Source of the DNA: Undibacter mobilis
GTDB lineage: Bacteria > Pseudomonadota > Alphaproteobacteria > Rhizobiales > Xanthobacteraceae
Direction: 5' to 3'
Assembly: GCF_003367195.1 (NCBI RefSeq)
Contig: NZ_QRGO01000001.1
Span: 1,226,501 to 1,290,500 of the forward strand
Length of the DNA: 64,000 nt
Shown here: piece after piece, positions 27,647 to 35,338 of the stretch
Layout: the number at the start of each line of letters is the position of its first letter
Numbering within the stretch: the stretch's first letter is position 1
Notes under the pieces: model-generated
Told to the model about the DNA's origin: nothing
Database searches by the model: none
What the model saw: the letters and a program-made list of their open reading frames with translations, nothing else
Position numbers and translations under genes: made by a program

Positions 27647-28318
27647 GTGACGCTGAAGCTCTATTATCACCCGCTATAGTCCTACTGCCACAAGGCGCTG
27701 ATCGCGTTGTACGAAAACGAGGTGCCGTTCGAGCCCATTGTGGTCGATCTTGGCAACGAGGCATCGGCTGCGCCGATGCGCGCCTTGTGGCCGGTCGGAA
27801 AATTTCCGGTGCTCAGGGACGAACAGCGAGGACACGTCATCGCCGAATCGAGCGTGATCATTGACTATCTCGACATCCACTATGCGCGGAGGCGGATGAT
27901 CCCCGCGGATGCCGATGCAGCATGGCAAGCCCGGATGTGGGATCGCTTTTTCGATCTCTACGTCATGGAGAAACAGGGCAAGATCGTCGAAGACAATCTG
28001 CGGCCCGTCGAGGCCCGTGATCCCTACGGAGTCGCAAAGGCAAAAGAAGCGATCGCAAAATCCTACGCGATCTTCGAGGCGAAGCTCGGCAACACTAGCT
28101 GGGCTTTGGGCGACGACTACTCGATCGTCGATTGCGCCGCATCGCCGGCGCTGTTCTATGCCAACTGCGCCGTGCCGATCGGCAAAACGACACCGAAGCT
28201 GGAGGCCTATTACCAGCGGCTGGTACGGCGCCCGTCATATTTTCGCGCCCTCAAGGAAGCCGAACCGTTCTTCCACTGGGTGCCGATGGATGTGAAGCCG
28301 CGTCTGCCGGTGGGTTAA
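27647..28318 (+). pseudogene. Glutathione S-transferase family gene interrupted by an amber codon
   Basis: The reading frame starts with GTG four bases after the SRPBCC stop: VTLKLYYHPL, then TAG at 27677-27679 (codon 11), then SYCHKALIALYENEVPFEPI and an uninterrupted thioredoxin-fold plus helical GST to 28318 (223 codons in all). Intact relatives have Ser at the stop position (HPLSSYCHK), so a single TCG-to-TAG change explains the break. Restart at a downstream TTG (27707) or GTG (27722) would remove the first beta strand and the N-terminal glutathione-activating residue. The rest of the frame is intact and conserved, so the lesion looks recent. A sequencing error or suppression cannot be excluded. 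Confidence 0.75.
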
Positions 28319-28809
28319 AGCAGCGACATCAGCGCTTTGCGCAAGCTGTCGGCGCTGCCATGCGCGATCTTGAATTCAAGCGCGGTGTGGGTCTCGCGCC
28401 AGATCGGATAGGCCTGCGCCAGCAGCGCGCGGCCGGCCGGCGTGATGCCGAGCCGGCGGCTGCGCTTGTCCTGCTTGTCGACCGCGATCGTCACCAGTCC
28501 GCGCCGCTCCAGCGGCTTGAGGTTTGCGGTCAGGGTTGTGCGGTCCATCGCCAGAAGTTCGGCGACGCTGCCGATGGTCGGCGGCTCGGGGCGGTTGAGC
28601 GACATCAGCAGCGAGAACTGGCCGCTGGTCAGGTCGAGCGGGCGCAGCACGTCGTCGAAGCGCCGGGCCAGGGCGCGCGCGGTGCGCTGCACATGCAGGC
28701 ACAAACAGGCGTCGCGGACCTCGATCGTCTTGTCGAACGGCAAAGCCGGCCGTGCGTCGACCTCGCGCGCCAGCGCAATGTCCGGCTTTTTGCCTTGTCG
28801 TATTGACAT
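28315..28809 (-). CDS. MarR family transcriptional regulator
   Basis: A 164-residue winged-helix regulator. It has helix 1 VRDACLCLHVQRTARALARRFD, helices TSGQFSLLMSLNR and TIGSVAELLAMDRTTLTANLKPLERRGLV (recognition), and wing DKQDKRSRRLGITPAGRALL. The start is uncertain: ATG codons at 28818 and 28809 both lie within or just after the promoter -10 box, suggesting a leaderless message beginning at 28809. The stop overlaps the end of the GST frame within TTAA at 28315-28318. It is transcribed away from the PhnB-DUF899 genes and probably represses them or itself. Confidence 0.85.
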   Translation of the reverse strand: MSIRQGKKPDIALAREVDARPALPFDKTIEVRDACLCLHVQRTARALARRFDDVLRPLDLTSGQFSLLMSLNRPEPPTIGSVAELLAMDRTTLTANLKPLERRGLVTIAVDKQDKRSRRLGITPAGRALLAQAYPIWRETHTALEFKIAHGSADSLRKALMSLL

Positions 28810-28816
28810 ACCGGAC

Positions 28817-28844
28817 ATTATGTTGATATCAACGTATTTGTCAA
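28817..28844 (-). promoter_or_regulatory. marR promoter with palindromic operator in the spacer
   Basis: On the - strand, TTGACA (28844-28839), a 16-base spacer and CATAAT (28822-28817). The perfect 12-bp palindrome GTTGATATCAAC (28822-28833) occupies most of the spacer, a typical place and size for a MarR dimer site. Bound there it would shut off its own promoter, and it is close enough to affect the divergent gene at 28914. Confidence 0.65.
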
Positions 28845-28913
28845 GGCAAGTTCCGTCGTTGGAGCCGCCAATACACAGCGACAAACAGGTCGTCGCACCG
28901 GGAAGGAGATGAC

Positions 28914-29336
28914 ATGCAAGTTCTGCCCTATCTGAGTTTTGAAGGCCGCTGCGAGGAGGCGCTGGAGTTCTACAAGAAGGCCATCGGCGCCCGGGTCGAG
29001 ATGCTGATGCACTTCAAGGATGCGCCGGCCGACGCGGGTGAGCCGCCCGAAGGCTGCGCCGGCCCGATGCCGCCGGCCGACAAGGTCATGCATTCAAGCT
29101 TCAGGGTCGGCGCCAGCGTTGTCATGGCGACCGATGGCATGGCGAGCGGCAAGGCGGATTTCAAAGGCATCTCGCTGTCGCTCAATGCCGACAATGAGGC
29201 GCATGCCGACAAGTTGTTCGCGGCGCTCAGCGAAGGCGGTCAAGTGCAGATGCCGATGGCGAAGACCTTTTTCGCCAAGAAGTTCGGCATGGTCGCCGAC
29301 AAGTTCGGCGTCTGCTGGATGATCATTGCCGAATAA
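28914..29336 (+). CDS. PhnB-like VOC (glyoxalase/bleomycin resistance fold) protein
   Basis: A 140-residue protein of the PhnB / 3-demethylubiquinone-9 3-methyltransferase-like group in the vicinal-oxygen-chelate superfamily. It opens VLPYLSFEGRCEEALEFYKKAIGA, contains KVMHSSFRVGASVVMATDG, and closes FGMVADKFGVCWMIIAE. AGGAG sits 8 bases before the ATG. The group name does not prove an enzymatic role, since most members are uncharacterised. It begins a + strand run of four small genes with the DUF899, second PhnB-like and DUF1428 proteins, divergent from the MarR regulator. Confidence 0.82.
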   Translation: MQVLPYLSFEGRCEEALEFYKKAIGARVEMLMHFKDAPADAGEPPEGCAGPMPPADKVMHSSFRVGASVVMATDGMASGKADFKGISLSLNADNEAHADKLFAALSEGGQVQMPMAKTFFAKKFGMVADKFGVCWMIIAE

Positions 29337-29376
29337 CGACAGCAAACGGGGTGGGGCACAACAGGAGCAAACTCTG

Positions 29377-30087
29377 ATGCTTGACATCAATAAGACGCTG
29401 CCGTCGGCCCGCACCCTGGCCGAGAACTGCGAGGTCCGCATCGAGGGCGAGAGCGCCGATTATCGCGCGGCGCGTACGGCGTTGCTCGTCGAGGAAATCG
29501 AGCTGCGCCGTCATATCGAGCGCGTCGCCGCAATGCGCCGCGCGCTGCCGCCCGGCGCCGAGGTGAAGAACTATCGCTTTGTCGGCGAAGGCGGCCCGAC
29601 CGATCTCGACGGCATGTTCGGCGACAAGCAGACGCTCGTTGTCTACACCTACATGTACGGCCCGCAGCGCGCGCGGCCGTGCCCGATGTGTACCTCGCTG
29701 CTGTCGTCATGGGACGGCGAGGCGCTGGATATCATGCAGAACGTGGCGCTTGCCGTCACGGCACGCTCGCCGATCGACCGGCTGGTGCTCTTCAAGAAAG
29801 AGCGCGGCTGGCGCGATCTTCCTCTGTACAGCGACCCGTCCGGCGAATTCAGCCGCGACTTCCACGCTGTCGATGAAAATGGCGGCGATAACGCCGGCCT
29901 CCATGTCTTCACACGCCGCGACGGCACGCTGCGCCATTTCTGGAGCGGCGAGATGGACGGCACCACGGCCGATCCGGGCCAGGACCCGCGCGGCGCGCCG
30001 GACCTGATGCCGCTCTGGACGGTGCTCGATTGCACACCGGAAGGCCGCAGGCCGGACTGGTATCCGAAGCTCGACTACGGGCGCTGA
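29377..30087 (+). CDS. DUF899 family thioredoxin-like protein
   Basis: A 236-residue cytoplasmic protein of the DUF899 family, distantly related to thioredoxins. The motif VVYTYMYGPQRARPCPMCTSLLSSWDG (about residues 83-109) holds the conserved CPMC pair at the position of the thioredoxin CXXC, and the C-terminal half includes a GLHVFTRRDGTLRHFWSGE segment. I placed the start at 29377, preceded by AGGAG. Family function is unknown. Co-occurrence with VOC and SRPBCC proteins in small regulator-linked clusters is common in actinobacteria and alphaproteobacteria. Confidence 0.82.
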   Translation: MLDINKTLPSARTLAENCEVRIEGESADYRAARTALLVEEIELRRHIERVAAMRRALPPGAEVKNYRFVGEGGPTDLDGMFGDKQTLVVYTYMYGPQRARPCPMCTSLLSSWDGEALDIMQNVALAVTARSPIDRLVLFKKERGWRDLPLYSDPSGEFSRDFHAVDENGGDNAGLHVFTRRDGTLRHFWSGEMDGTTADPGQDPRGAPDLMPLWTVLDCTPEGRRPDWYPKLDYGR

Positions 30088-30124
30088 GCGCGCGTCCCGG
30101 AAGAAACGAACAAGGAGAAAATAG

Positions 30125-30625
30125 ATGGCTCTCGCCAAACAAAAGCTCTCGACCTGTCTCTGGTTCGACAAGCAGGCCGAAGAGGCGGCGACGTTCTACT
30201 GCTCGGTGTTCAAGAACTCGAAGATCGGCCGTACCGCCTATTATCCGGACACGGGTCAGGACATTCACGGCAAGCCGGCGAACTCGGTATTGACCGTCGA
30301 GTTCGAACTCGAAGGCATGCCGTTCATGGCGCTCAATGCCGGGCCGACATTCAAGTTCAACGAAGCGATCTCGCTCCAGATTCCCTGCAAGACGCAGGAG
30401 GAGATTGACTATTATTGGGACGCACTCACCGCCGATGGCGGTCAGGAAAGCCAGTGCGGCTGGCTCAAGGACAAGTTCGGCCTGTCCTGGCAGGTGTTCC
30501 CCGATTTCATGGGCGACATTCTGGCCGGGCCGGATCGTGCTGCGGCAAAGCGCACTATGGACGCCCTCATGAAAATGAAGAAGTTCGATATCGCAGCGGT
30601 TCAAAAAGCGTTCAAAGGTCAATAA
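30125..30625 (+). CDS. Second PhnB-like VOC protein
   Basis: A 166-residue protein of the PhnB-like VOC group, but of a different subtype from the one at 28914. It opens KLSTCLWFDKQAEEAATFYCSVFKNS, has FMALNAGPTFKFNEAISLQI in the middle, and ends with the DILAGPDRAAAKRTMDALMKMKKFDIAAVQKAF helix typical of this subtype. AAGGAG lies 8 bases before the ATG. It is probably co-transcribed with its neighbours, with gaps of only 37 and 12 bases. Confidence 0.82.
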   Translation: MALAKQKLSTCLWFDKQAEEAATFYCSVFKNSKIGRTAYYPDTGQDIHGKPANSVLTVEFELEGMPFMALNAGPTFKFNEAISLQIPCKTQEEIDYYWDALTADGGQESQCGWLKDKFGLSWQVFPDFMGDILAGPDRAAAKRTMDALMKMKKFDIAAVQKAFKGQ

Positions 30626-30637
30626 GGGAGAAACACA

Positions 30638-30991
30638 GTGACTTATGTAGACGGATTTATCGTTCCGGTGCCGAAGAAGAAGGTGGCGGCCTACAAGAAG
30701 ATCGCCGCGCTCGCAGGCAAGATCTGGATGGAGCACGGCGCGCTGTCCTACGTCGAGGCCGTTGCCGACGACGTCAAGCCCGGCAAATGGACGTCGTTTC
30801 CGCAGAGCGTAAAGCTCAAGAAAGACGAAGTCGTCATTTTCTCGTACATCACCTACAAGTCGCGCAAATCGCGCGACGCCGTCATGAAGAAGGTGATGTC
30901 CGACAAGCGATTGAAGATGGACATGTCGGCGATGCCGTTCGACGGCAAGCGCATGATCTTCGGCGGCTTCAAGTCGATTGTGGAGAAGTAG
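30638..30991 (+). CDS. DUF1428 family protein
   Basis: A 117-residue protein that matches the DUF1428 family from end to end: YVDGFIVPVPKKKVAAYKKIA, then WMEHGALSYVEAVADDV, then KMDMSAMPFDGKRMIFGGFK. The fold is a dimeric alpha/beta barrel; no activity is established. It starts with GTG, preceded by GGGAG at 30626-30630. It is the last gene of the cluster, and a palindromic repeat follows. Confidence 0.85.
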   Translation: MTYVDGFIVPVPKKKVAAYKKIAALAGKIWMEHGALSYVEAVADDVKPGKWTSFPQSVKLKKDEVVIFSYITYKSRKSRDAVMKKVMSDKRLKMDMSAMPFDGKRMIFGGFKSIVEK

Positions 30992-31021
30992 CGCCGACGA
31001 AATGCGGAGCGCTGCTTTACG

Positions 31022-31102
31022 CCGTTCGTCCCCGCGCGAGCGGGGACTCAGAATCTGGCGTTGAAGCTGGAACTGGATTCCCGCTGGCGCGGGAATGAAC
31101 GG
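31022..31102. repeat. Paired palindromic intergenic element (DUF1428-ubiB)
   Basis: Left arm CCGTTCGTCCCCGCGCGAGC ... ; right arm on the - strand CCGTTCATTCCCGCGCCAGC ... . Each arm is a hairpin (TCCCCGCGCGAGCGGGGA; TTCCCGCTGGCGCGGGAA). It separates convergent genes and may serve as their terminator. Confidence 0.75.
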
Positions 31103-31111
31103 AGTTGGCCG

Positions 31112-32686
31112 CTATCGCACCAGCATCCACAAAATTATCCCGAGCAGCGCAACGATGGCCCACAGCGCCGCAGCGCTCGCGCGGTTGCGGCGGGCTTCAG
31201 CCTTGCCGATGGCTTCGACCGTTTCCGGCGCCAGTACCAGGCCGTTGCGCGTGATGTCGTCGACCTGATCGAGCAGCGTCCCCGCGCGTAGCAGCAGCGA
31301 TGGCACCTGCGCGGCGAAGCTGCCGAGCTTGCCGGCGCCGGCCACCGCGTCTTCCAGCTTGCCGATGGGACCGAGATTGCGCGTGATCCATTCGCGCACC
31401 ACCGGGTCGGCGGTCTTCCACATATCGAGCTTCGGATCGAATGTCCGCGCCACGCCCTCGACCACCACCATGGTCTTCTGCAGCAGGATCAGTTCCGGCC
31501 GCGTGCGCATGTCGAAAATGCCGGTGACCTCGAACAGCAGCGTCAGCAGCTTCGCCATCGAAATGTCTTCGGCGGTGCGGTTATGGATCGGTTCGCCAAT
31601 GGCGCGGATCGCCTGCGCGAAAGCTTCGACCGAATGATGCCGCGGCACATAGCCGGCATCGAAATGCACCTGCGCGACGCGCATGTAATCGCGGGTGATG
31701 AAGCCGAACAGGATCTCGGCGAGGAAGCGGCGTTCCTTTGGTCCGAGGCGGCCCATGATGCCGAAATCGACCGCAACCAGCCGGCCGTCGTCATCGACGA
31801 ACAGATTGCCCGGATGCATGTCGGCATGGAAGAAGCCATCACGCAGCGCATGGCGCAGGAAACTCTGAATGACAATGCGGCCGAGCGCCGGCAGGTCGAA
31901 GCCCTTGGCCTCCAGCGTGGCGCGGTCGTTGAGCTTGGTGCCGCCGATCCATTCCATGGTCAGCACTTCGCGTGCCGTCCGGTTCCAGTCGATCGACGGC
32001 ACGCGGAAGTCGGGATCGTCCTTGGTGTTCTCCGCCATCTCCGACAGCGCAGCCGCCTCGAGACGGAAATCCATTTCCAGCCGCACCGAGCGGTCGAGCG
32101 TGTTGACCACTTCGACGAAACGCAGGCGCTGCGCTTCGGGAGACAACGCTTCGGCGTTGCGCGCGGCGAAGTAGAAGGCGTCGAGATCGACGCGGAAACG
32201 CCGCTCGACGCCGGGGCGCAGGATTTTCACCGCGACCGCTTTGCGCTCGCCGTTGTCGTCGATCTCGGCGCGATGCACTTGCGCGATCGAGGCCGCCGCC
32301 ACCGACGGACCGAAGCTGGCGTAAGCACTGGAGACGGGCCGCTCCAGCGCCGCGGCGACCACGGCCTCCGCTTCGGCCTGCGGAAACGCCGGCATCTTGT
32401 CCTGCAGCGATTCCAGATCGCGCGCGATCACGGTGCCGACGACATCCGGGCGCGTTGCCAGGAACTGGCCGAGTTTGACGTAAGTGGGGCCGAGGCGGCG
32501 CAGCGCGGCGGCAAGCCGGCTCTGGCCATTGCGCGAGGATCGCCGTTCGATCAGCCGCGCCAGCGCGATGCCGGTGCGCGCCGGCATCGGCAGCTGCCTT
32601 GTATCGACCAGGCCGAACACGCCTTCGCGCGCGAACACATAGCCCGCGCGTGTGAGGCGGAAGAGGTGGGGAATGCCCGAGATCAC
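31112..32686 (-). CDS. ubiB: UbiB protein (ABC1/ADCK kinase-like, ubiquinone biosynthesis)
   Basis: An atypical kinase-like membrane protein required for ubiquinone synthesis, thought to use ATP to help extract or organise lipid intermediates. The 524-residue protein has the family KxGQ signature [17 protein letters not shown], the invariant-Lys region [13 protein letters not shown], the catalytic segment [13 protein letters not shown] and metal motif [10 protein letters not shown]. It ends in a hydrophobic C-terminal anchor (about residues 503-523). It overlaps the ubiE end by 4 bases. Confidence 0.94.
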   Translation of the reverse strand: MISGIPHLFRLTRAGYVFAREGVFGLVDTRQLPMPARTGIALARLIERRSSRNGQSRLAAALRRLGPTYVKLGQFLATRPDVVGTVIARDLESLQDKMPAFPQAEAEAVVAAALERPVSSAYASFGPSVAAASIAQVHRAEIDDNGERKAVAVKILRPGVERRFRVDLDAFYFAARNAEALSPEAQRLRFVEVVNTLDRSVRLEMDFRLEAAALSEMAENTKDDPDFRVPSIDWNRTAREVLTMEWIGGTKLNDRATLEAKGFDLPALGRIVIQSFLRHALRDGFFHADMHPGNLFVDDDGRLVAVDFGIMGRLGPKERRFLAEILFGFITRDYMRVAQVHFDAGYVPRHHSVEAFAQAIRAIGEPIHNRTAEDISMAKLLTLLFEVTGIFDMRTRPELILLQKTMVVVEGVARTFDPKLDMWKTADPVVREWITRNLGPIGKLEDAVAGAGKLGSFAAQVPSLLLRAGTLLDQVDDITRNGLVLAPETVEAIGKAEARRNRASAAALWAIVALLGIILWMLVR

Positions 32687-33441
32687 AACTTCCAGCCCGA
32701 ATGCATCGCCACGACGCCGCCGGTCATCGGCGTGAACGACACGCGGCGGAAGCCGGCATCGGTGATCATCTGCGCGAAGACCTTGGGCTTGGGGAATTTG
32801 CGAATCGATTCGACGAGATACTGATAGGCCTCGCGGTCGCCGGTGACGCGCTCGCCGACGCGCGGAATGACCTTGAACGAGTACAGCTCATAGAGCTTGT
32901 CGAGGCCCGGCACGTCGACCGATGAGAATTCCAGGCACAGGAAGCGGCCGCCGAATTTCAGGACGCGATGCGCTTCGCGCAACGCCTTGTCGATGCGCGG
33001 CACATTGCGGATGCCGAAGGCGATGGTGACGCAGTCGAAGCTCTTGTCCGCATAGGGCAGCTCCTCGGCATTGCCCTGCTCGAACGTGACCTGGCCGTCG
33101 AGGCCGCGCTTTTCGGCGCGCTCGCGACCCACCGCCAGCATTTCGGCGTTGATGTCGCAAACCGTGACGCGGGTGCTGGAGCCGCCGGCCTCGGCCACGC
33201 GGAAGGCAACGTCGCCGGTGCCGCCGGCCAGATCGAGGAGGGCAAAATCGCGGTCGCCTTTCGGCGGATTGACCGCCGTGACCAGTGCGTCCTTCCACGG
33301 CCGGTGCAGGCCGCCGGACATCAGATCGTTCATCAGGTCGTAGCGTTTGGCTACCGAATGGAACACGTCGTCGACCAGCCCCTGTTTTTCGTTCAGGGGC
33401 ACGTCGCGGTAACCGAAATGGGTCTCTTCAGCCTTGGTCAT
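32683..33441 (-). CDS. ubiE: Ubiquinone/menaquinone C-methyltransferase UbiE
   Basis: SAM-dependent C-methylation in ubiquinone synthesis. The 252-residue protein contains [24 protein letters not shown], the SAM-binding motif [19 protein letters not shown], and the family signature [21 protein letters not shown] chose the ATG at 33441 ([14 protein letters not shown]), the conserved family N-terminus, over an in-frame extension to 33471. ubiE and ubiB form an operon through a 4-base overlap, divergent from mutM. Confidence 0.96.
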   Translation of the reverse strand: MTKAEETHFGYRDVPLNEKQGLVDDVFHSVAKRYDLMNDLMSGGLHRPWKDALVTAVNPPKGDRDFALLDLAGGTGDVAFRVAEAGGSSTRVTVCDINAEMLAVGRERAEKRGLDGQVTFEQGNAEELPYADKSFDCVTIAFGIRNVPRIDKALREAHRVLKFGGRFLCLEFSSVDVPGLDKLYELYSFKVIPRVGERVTGDREAYQYLVESIRKFPKPKVFAQMITDAGFRRVSFTPMTGGVVAMHSGWKL

Positions 33442-33520
33442 CAGCCAATAATCCTTTGCGGGCAGGACCATAGCGCGCCGGCGCGCGGCACGCTATCTAT
33501 CACGCCCGGAGCGGTAAACC

Positions 33521-34387
33521 ATGCCCGAATTGCCTGAAGTCGAGACGGTACGCCGCGGGCTCGCCCCCGCCATGGAAGGCGCGCGCATCGACAAGGTCGA
33601 GGTGCGGCACCGCGGCCTGCGCTGGCCGATCGCCAAGGATTTCGAGAAGCGCATCGAGGGCCAGACCGTCGAGGGCCTCGGCCGGCGCGCCAAATATCTT
33701 ACCGCCGATCTGTCCTCAGGCGACGTGCTGGTCATGCATCTGGGGATGTCGGGCTCGTTCCGCGTTGGCCACGAGTCCCGGCCGGGCGTCTATTATCACG
33801 AGAAGTCCAAGAGCGCCGCGCACGACCATGTTGTGTTTCACCTGTCGAATGGCGAGATCGTGACCTTCAACGATCCGCGCCGCTTCGGCTCCATGAAGCT
33901 GGTGGCGCGGGCCAAGTTCGATCAGGAGCCGTTGCTGAAAGACATCGGCCCCGAGCCGCTCGGCAATGAATTCGATGCGGCCATGCTGGCCGCGGCCTGT
34001 CAGGCCAAGAAGACGTCGCTGAAAGCCGCGCTGCTCGATCAGCGCGTCGTCGCCGGGCTCGGCAATATCTATGTCTGCGAGGCGCTGTATCGTGCGCATT
34101 TGTCGCCGAAGCGAATGGCCTCAACGATTGCCGACCGTAACGGCAAGCCGAACGACCGCGCGGTGGCGCTGGTCGTCGCCATAAAGGCGGTATTGAATGA
34201 CGCCATCAAGGCCGGCGGTTCGTCCCTGCGCGATCACCGCCGGGCCGACGGCTCGCTCGGCGATTTCCAGCACAATTTTCTGGTCTATGACCGCGAAGGG
34301 CAGAAGTGCCCGGATGGCAAGGGCACGGTCAAGCGCATCGTGCAGAACGGCCGCTCGACGTTCTATTGCCCGACGTGCCAGAAGTAA
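33521..34387 (+). CDS. mutM: Formamidopyrimidine-DNA glycosylase (Fpg)
   Basis: Removes 8-oxoguanine and formamidopyrimidines and nicks the abasic site. The 288-residue protein has the catalytic N-terminus [13 protein letters not shown], the GRRAKYL lysine loop, LGMSGSFRV, and the helix-two-turn-helix [19 protein letters not shown]. In the C-terminal zinc finger the pattern C-x2-C-x16-C-x2-C is broken. Cys263, Cys283 and Cys286 are present, but the second ligand is Gly266 (CPDG, codon GGC at 34316-34318), one base from TGC. Start and length are otherwise normal. Confidence 0.94.
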   Translation: MPELPEVETVRRGLAPAMEGARIDKVEVRHRGLRWPIAKDFEKRIEGQTVEGLGRRAKYLTADLSSGDVLVMHLGMSGSFRVGHESRPGVYYHEKSKSAAHDHVVFHLSNGEIVTFNDPRRFGSMKLVARAKFDQEPLLKDIGPEPLGNEFDAAMLAAACQAKKTSLKAALLDQRVVAGLGNIYVCEALYRAHLSPKRMASTIADRNGKPNDRAVALVVAIKAVLNDAIKAGGSSLRDHRRADGSLGDFQHNFLVYDREGQKCPDGKGTVKRIVQNGRSTFYCPTCQK

Positions 34388-34421
34388 CTTGAATAGAGCA
34401 ATAAACCGCCGGGAGAGTGCA

Positions 34422-35195
34422 ATGGCTTACGAGAATATCATCGTCGAGATCAAAGGCCGCGTCGGCGTCGTCACGCTGAACCGCCCCAACGCGCTCAATG
34501 CGCTCAACCGCGCGCTGATCGGCGAACTCAGCCAGGCCGTTGTCGAATTGCAGAATAACGACGCCGTCGGCTGTCTGCTCATCACCGGCAGCGACAAGGC
34601 TTTTGCCGCCGGCGCCGACATCAAGGAGATGGCCGACAAGTCGTTCATCGACGCCTATCTCGGCAACTTCGCCGCCGACTGGCACGCGCCGACCAAGACG
34701 CGCAAGCCGGTGGTCGCCGCGGTGGCCGGCTTCGCGCTCGGCGGCGGCTGCGAGCTGGCGATGATGTGCGATCTCATCATCGCTGCCGACACGGCCAAAT
34801 TCGGCCAGCCCGAGATCAAGCTCGGCGTCATTCCCGGCATTGGCGGCACGCAGCGCCTCACGCGCGCGGTCGGCAAGGCCAAGGCGATGGATCTCGTCCT
34901 CACCGGCCGCATGATGGATGCGGCGGAGGCCGAACGTTCGAACCTCGTCGCCCGCGTCGTGCCGGCGGCGCAGTTGATGGACGAGGCGATGAAAGTTGCC
35001 GACACCATCGCCAACATGTCGCTGCCGTCGGTGCTGGCGGCCAAGGAAGCGGTCGATGCTGCGTTCGAATCGTCGCTGGCCGAAGGCGTGCGCTTCGAGC
35101 GCCGTATCTTCCACGCGCTGTTCGCCACCGAAGATCAGAAGGAAGGCATGAAAGCCTTCGTCGAGAAGCGCAAGCCGCAGTGGAAGAACAAGTAG
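34422..35195 (+). CDS. Enoyl-CoA hydratase
   Basis: A 257-residue crotonase-family enzyme that hydrates trans-2-enoyl-CoA in beta-oxidation. It has the oxyanion-hole segment [10 protein letters not shown], the two catalytic glutamates in [11 protein letters not shown] and [20 protein letters not shown], and the family C-terminus. It resembles short-chain hydratases of the EchA8 / FadB1 type. I placed the start at 34422, preceded by GGGAGAG. It stands alone between mutM and a palindromic repeat. Confidence 0.92.
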   Translation: MAYENIIVEIKGRVGVVTLNRPNALNALNRALIGELSQAVVELQNNDAVGCLLITGSDKAFAAGADIKEMADKSFIDAYLGNFAADWHAPTKTRKPVVAAVAGFALGGGCELAMMCDLIIAADTAKFGQPEIKLGVIPGIGGTQRLTRAVGKAKAMDLVLTGRMMDAAEAERSNLVARVVPAAQLMDEAMKVADTIANMSLPSVLAAKEAVDAAFESSLAEGVRFERRIFHALFATEDQKEGMKAFVEKRKPQWKNK

Positions 35196-35200
35196 ATCCG

Positions 35201-35296
35201 CCTCATCCTGAGGAGCATCGCGTAAGCGATGCGTCTCGAAGGATGGGCGGCCCATGGTTCGAGACGCGCTGCTGCGCAGCGCTCCTCACCATGAGG
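35201..35296. repeat. Paired palindromic element, CCTCATCCTGAGGAGC type
   Basis: Left arm CCTCATCCTGAGGAGC ... GCGTCTCGAAGGATG; right arm on the - strand CCTCATGGTGAGGAGC ... GCGTCTCGAACCATG. Inner hairpins are ATCGCGTAAGCGAT and GCGCTGCGCAGCAGCGC-type. I recall this element as common between genes of Bradyrhizobium relatives. Confidence 0.82.
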
Positions 35297-35338
35297 GCCG
35301 GTCTAAGGTTTTGCGGGGACGAGCTGGTTAGTGTCCGT

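Noticed and set aside
27677-27679. TAG in the GST gene as recoded pyrrolysine or selenocysteine-like codon
   Set aside because: No pyrrolysine system is expected in this group, relatives carry Ser, and there is no downstream recoding structure. A nonsense mutation or base error is simpler.
35250-35270. GGTTCGAGAC as a tRNA T-loop
   Set aside because: It is part of the CCTCATCCTGAGG-type repeat; no acceptor, D or anticodon stems surround it. No tRNA signature was seen anywhere else.
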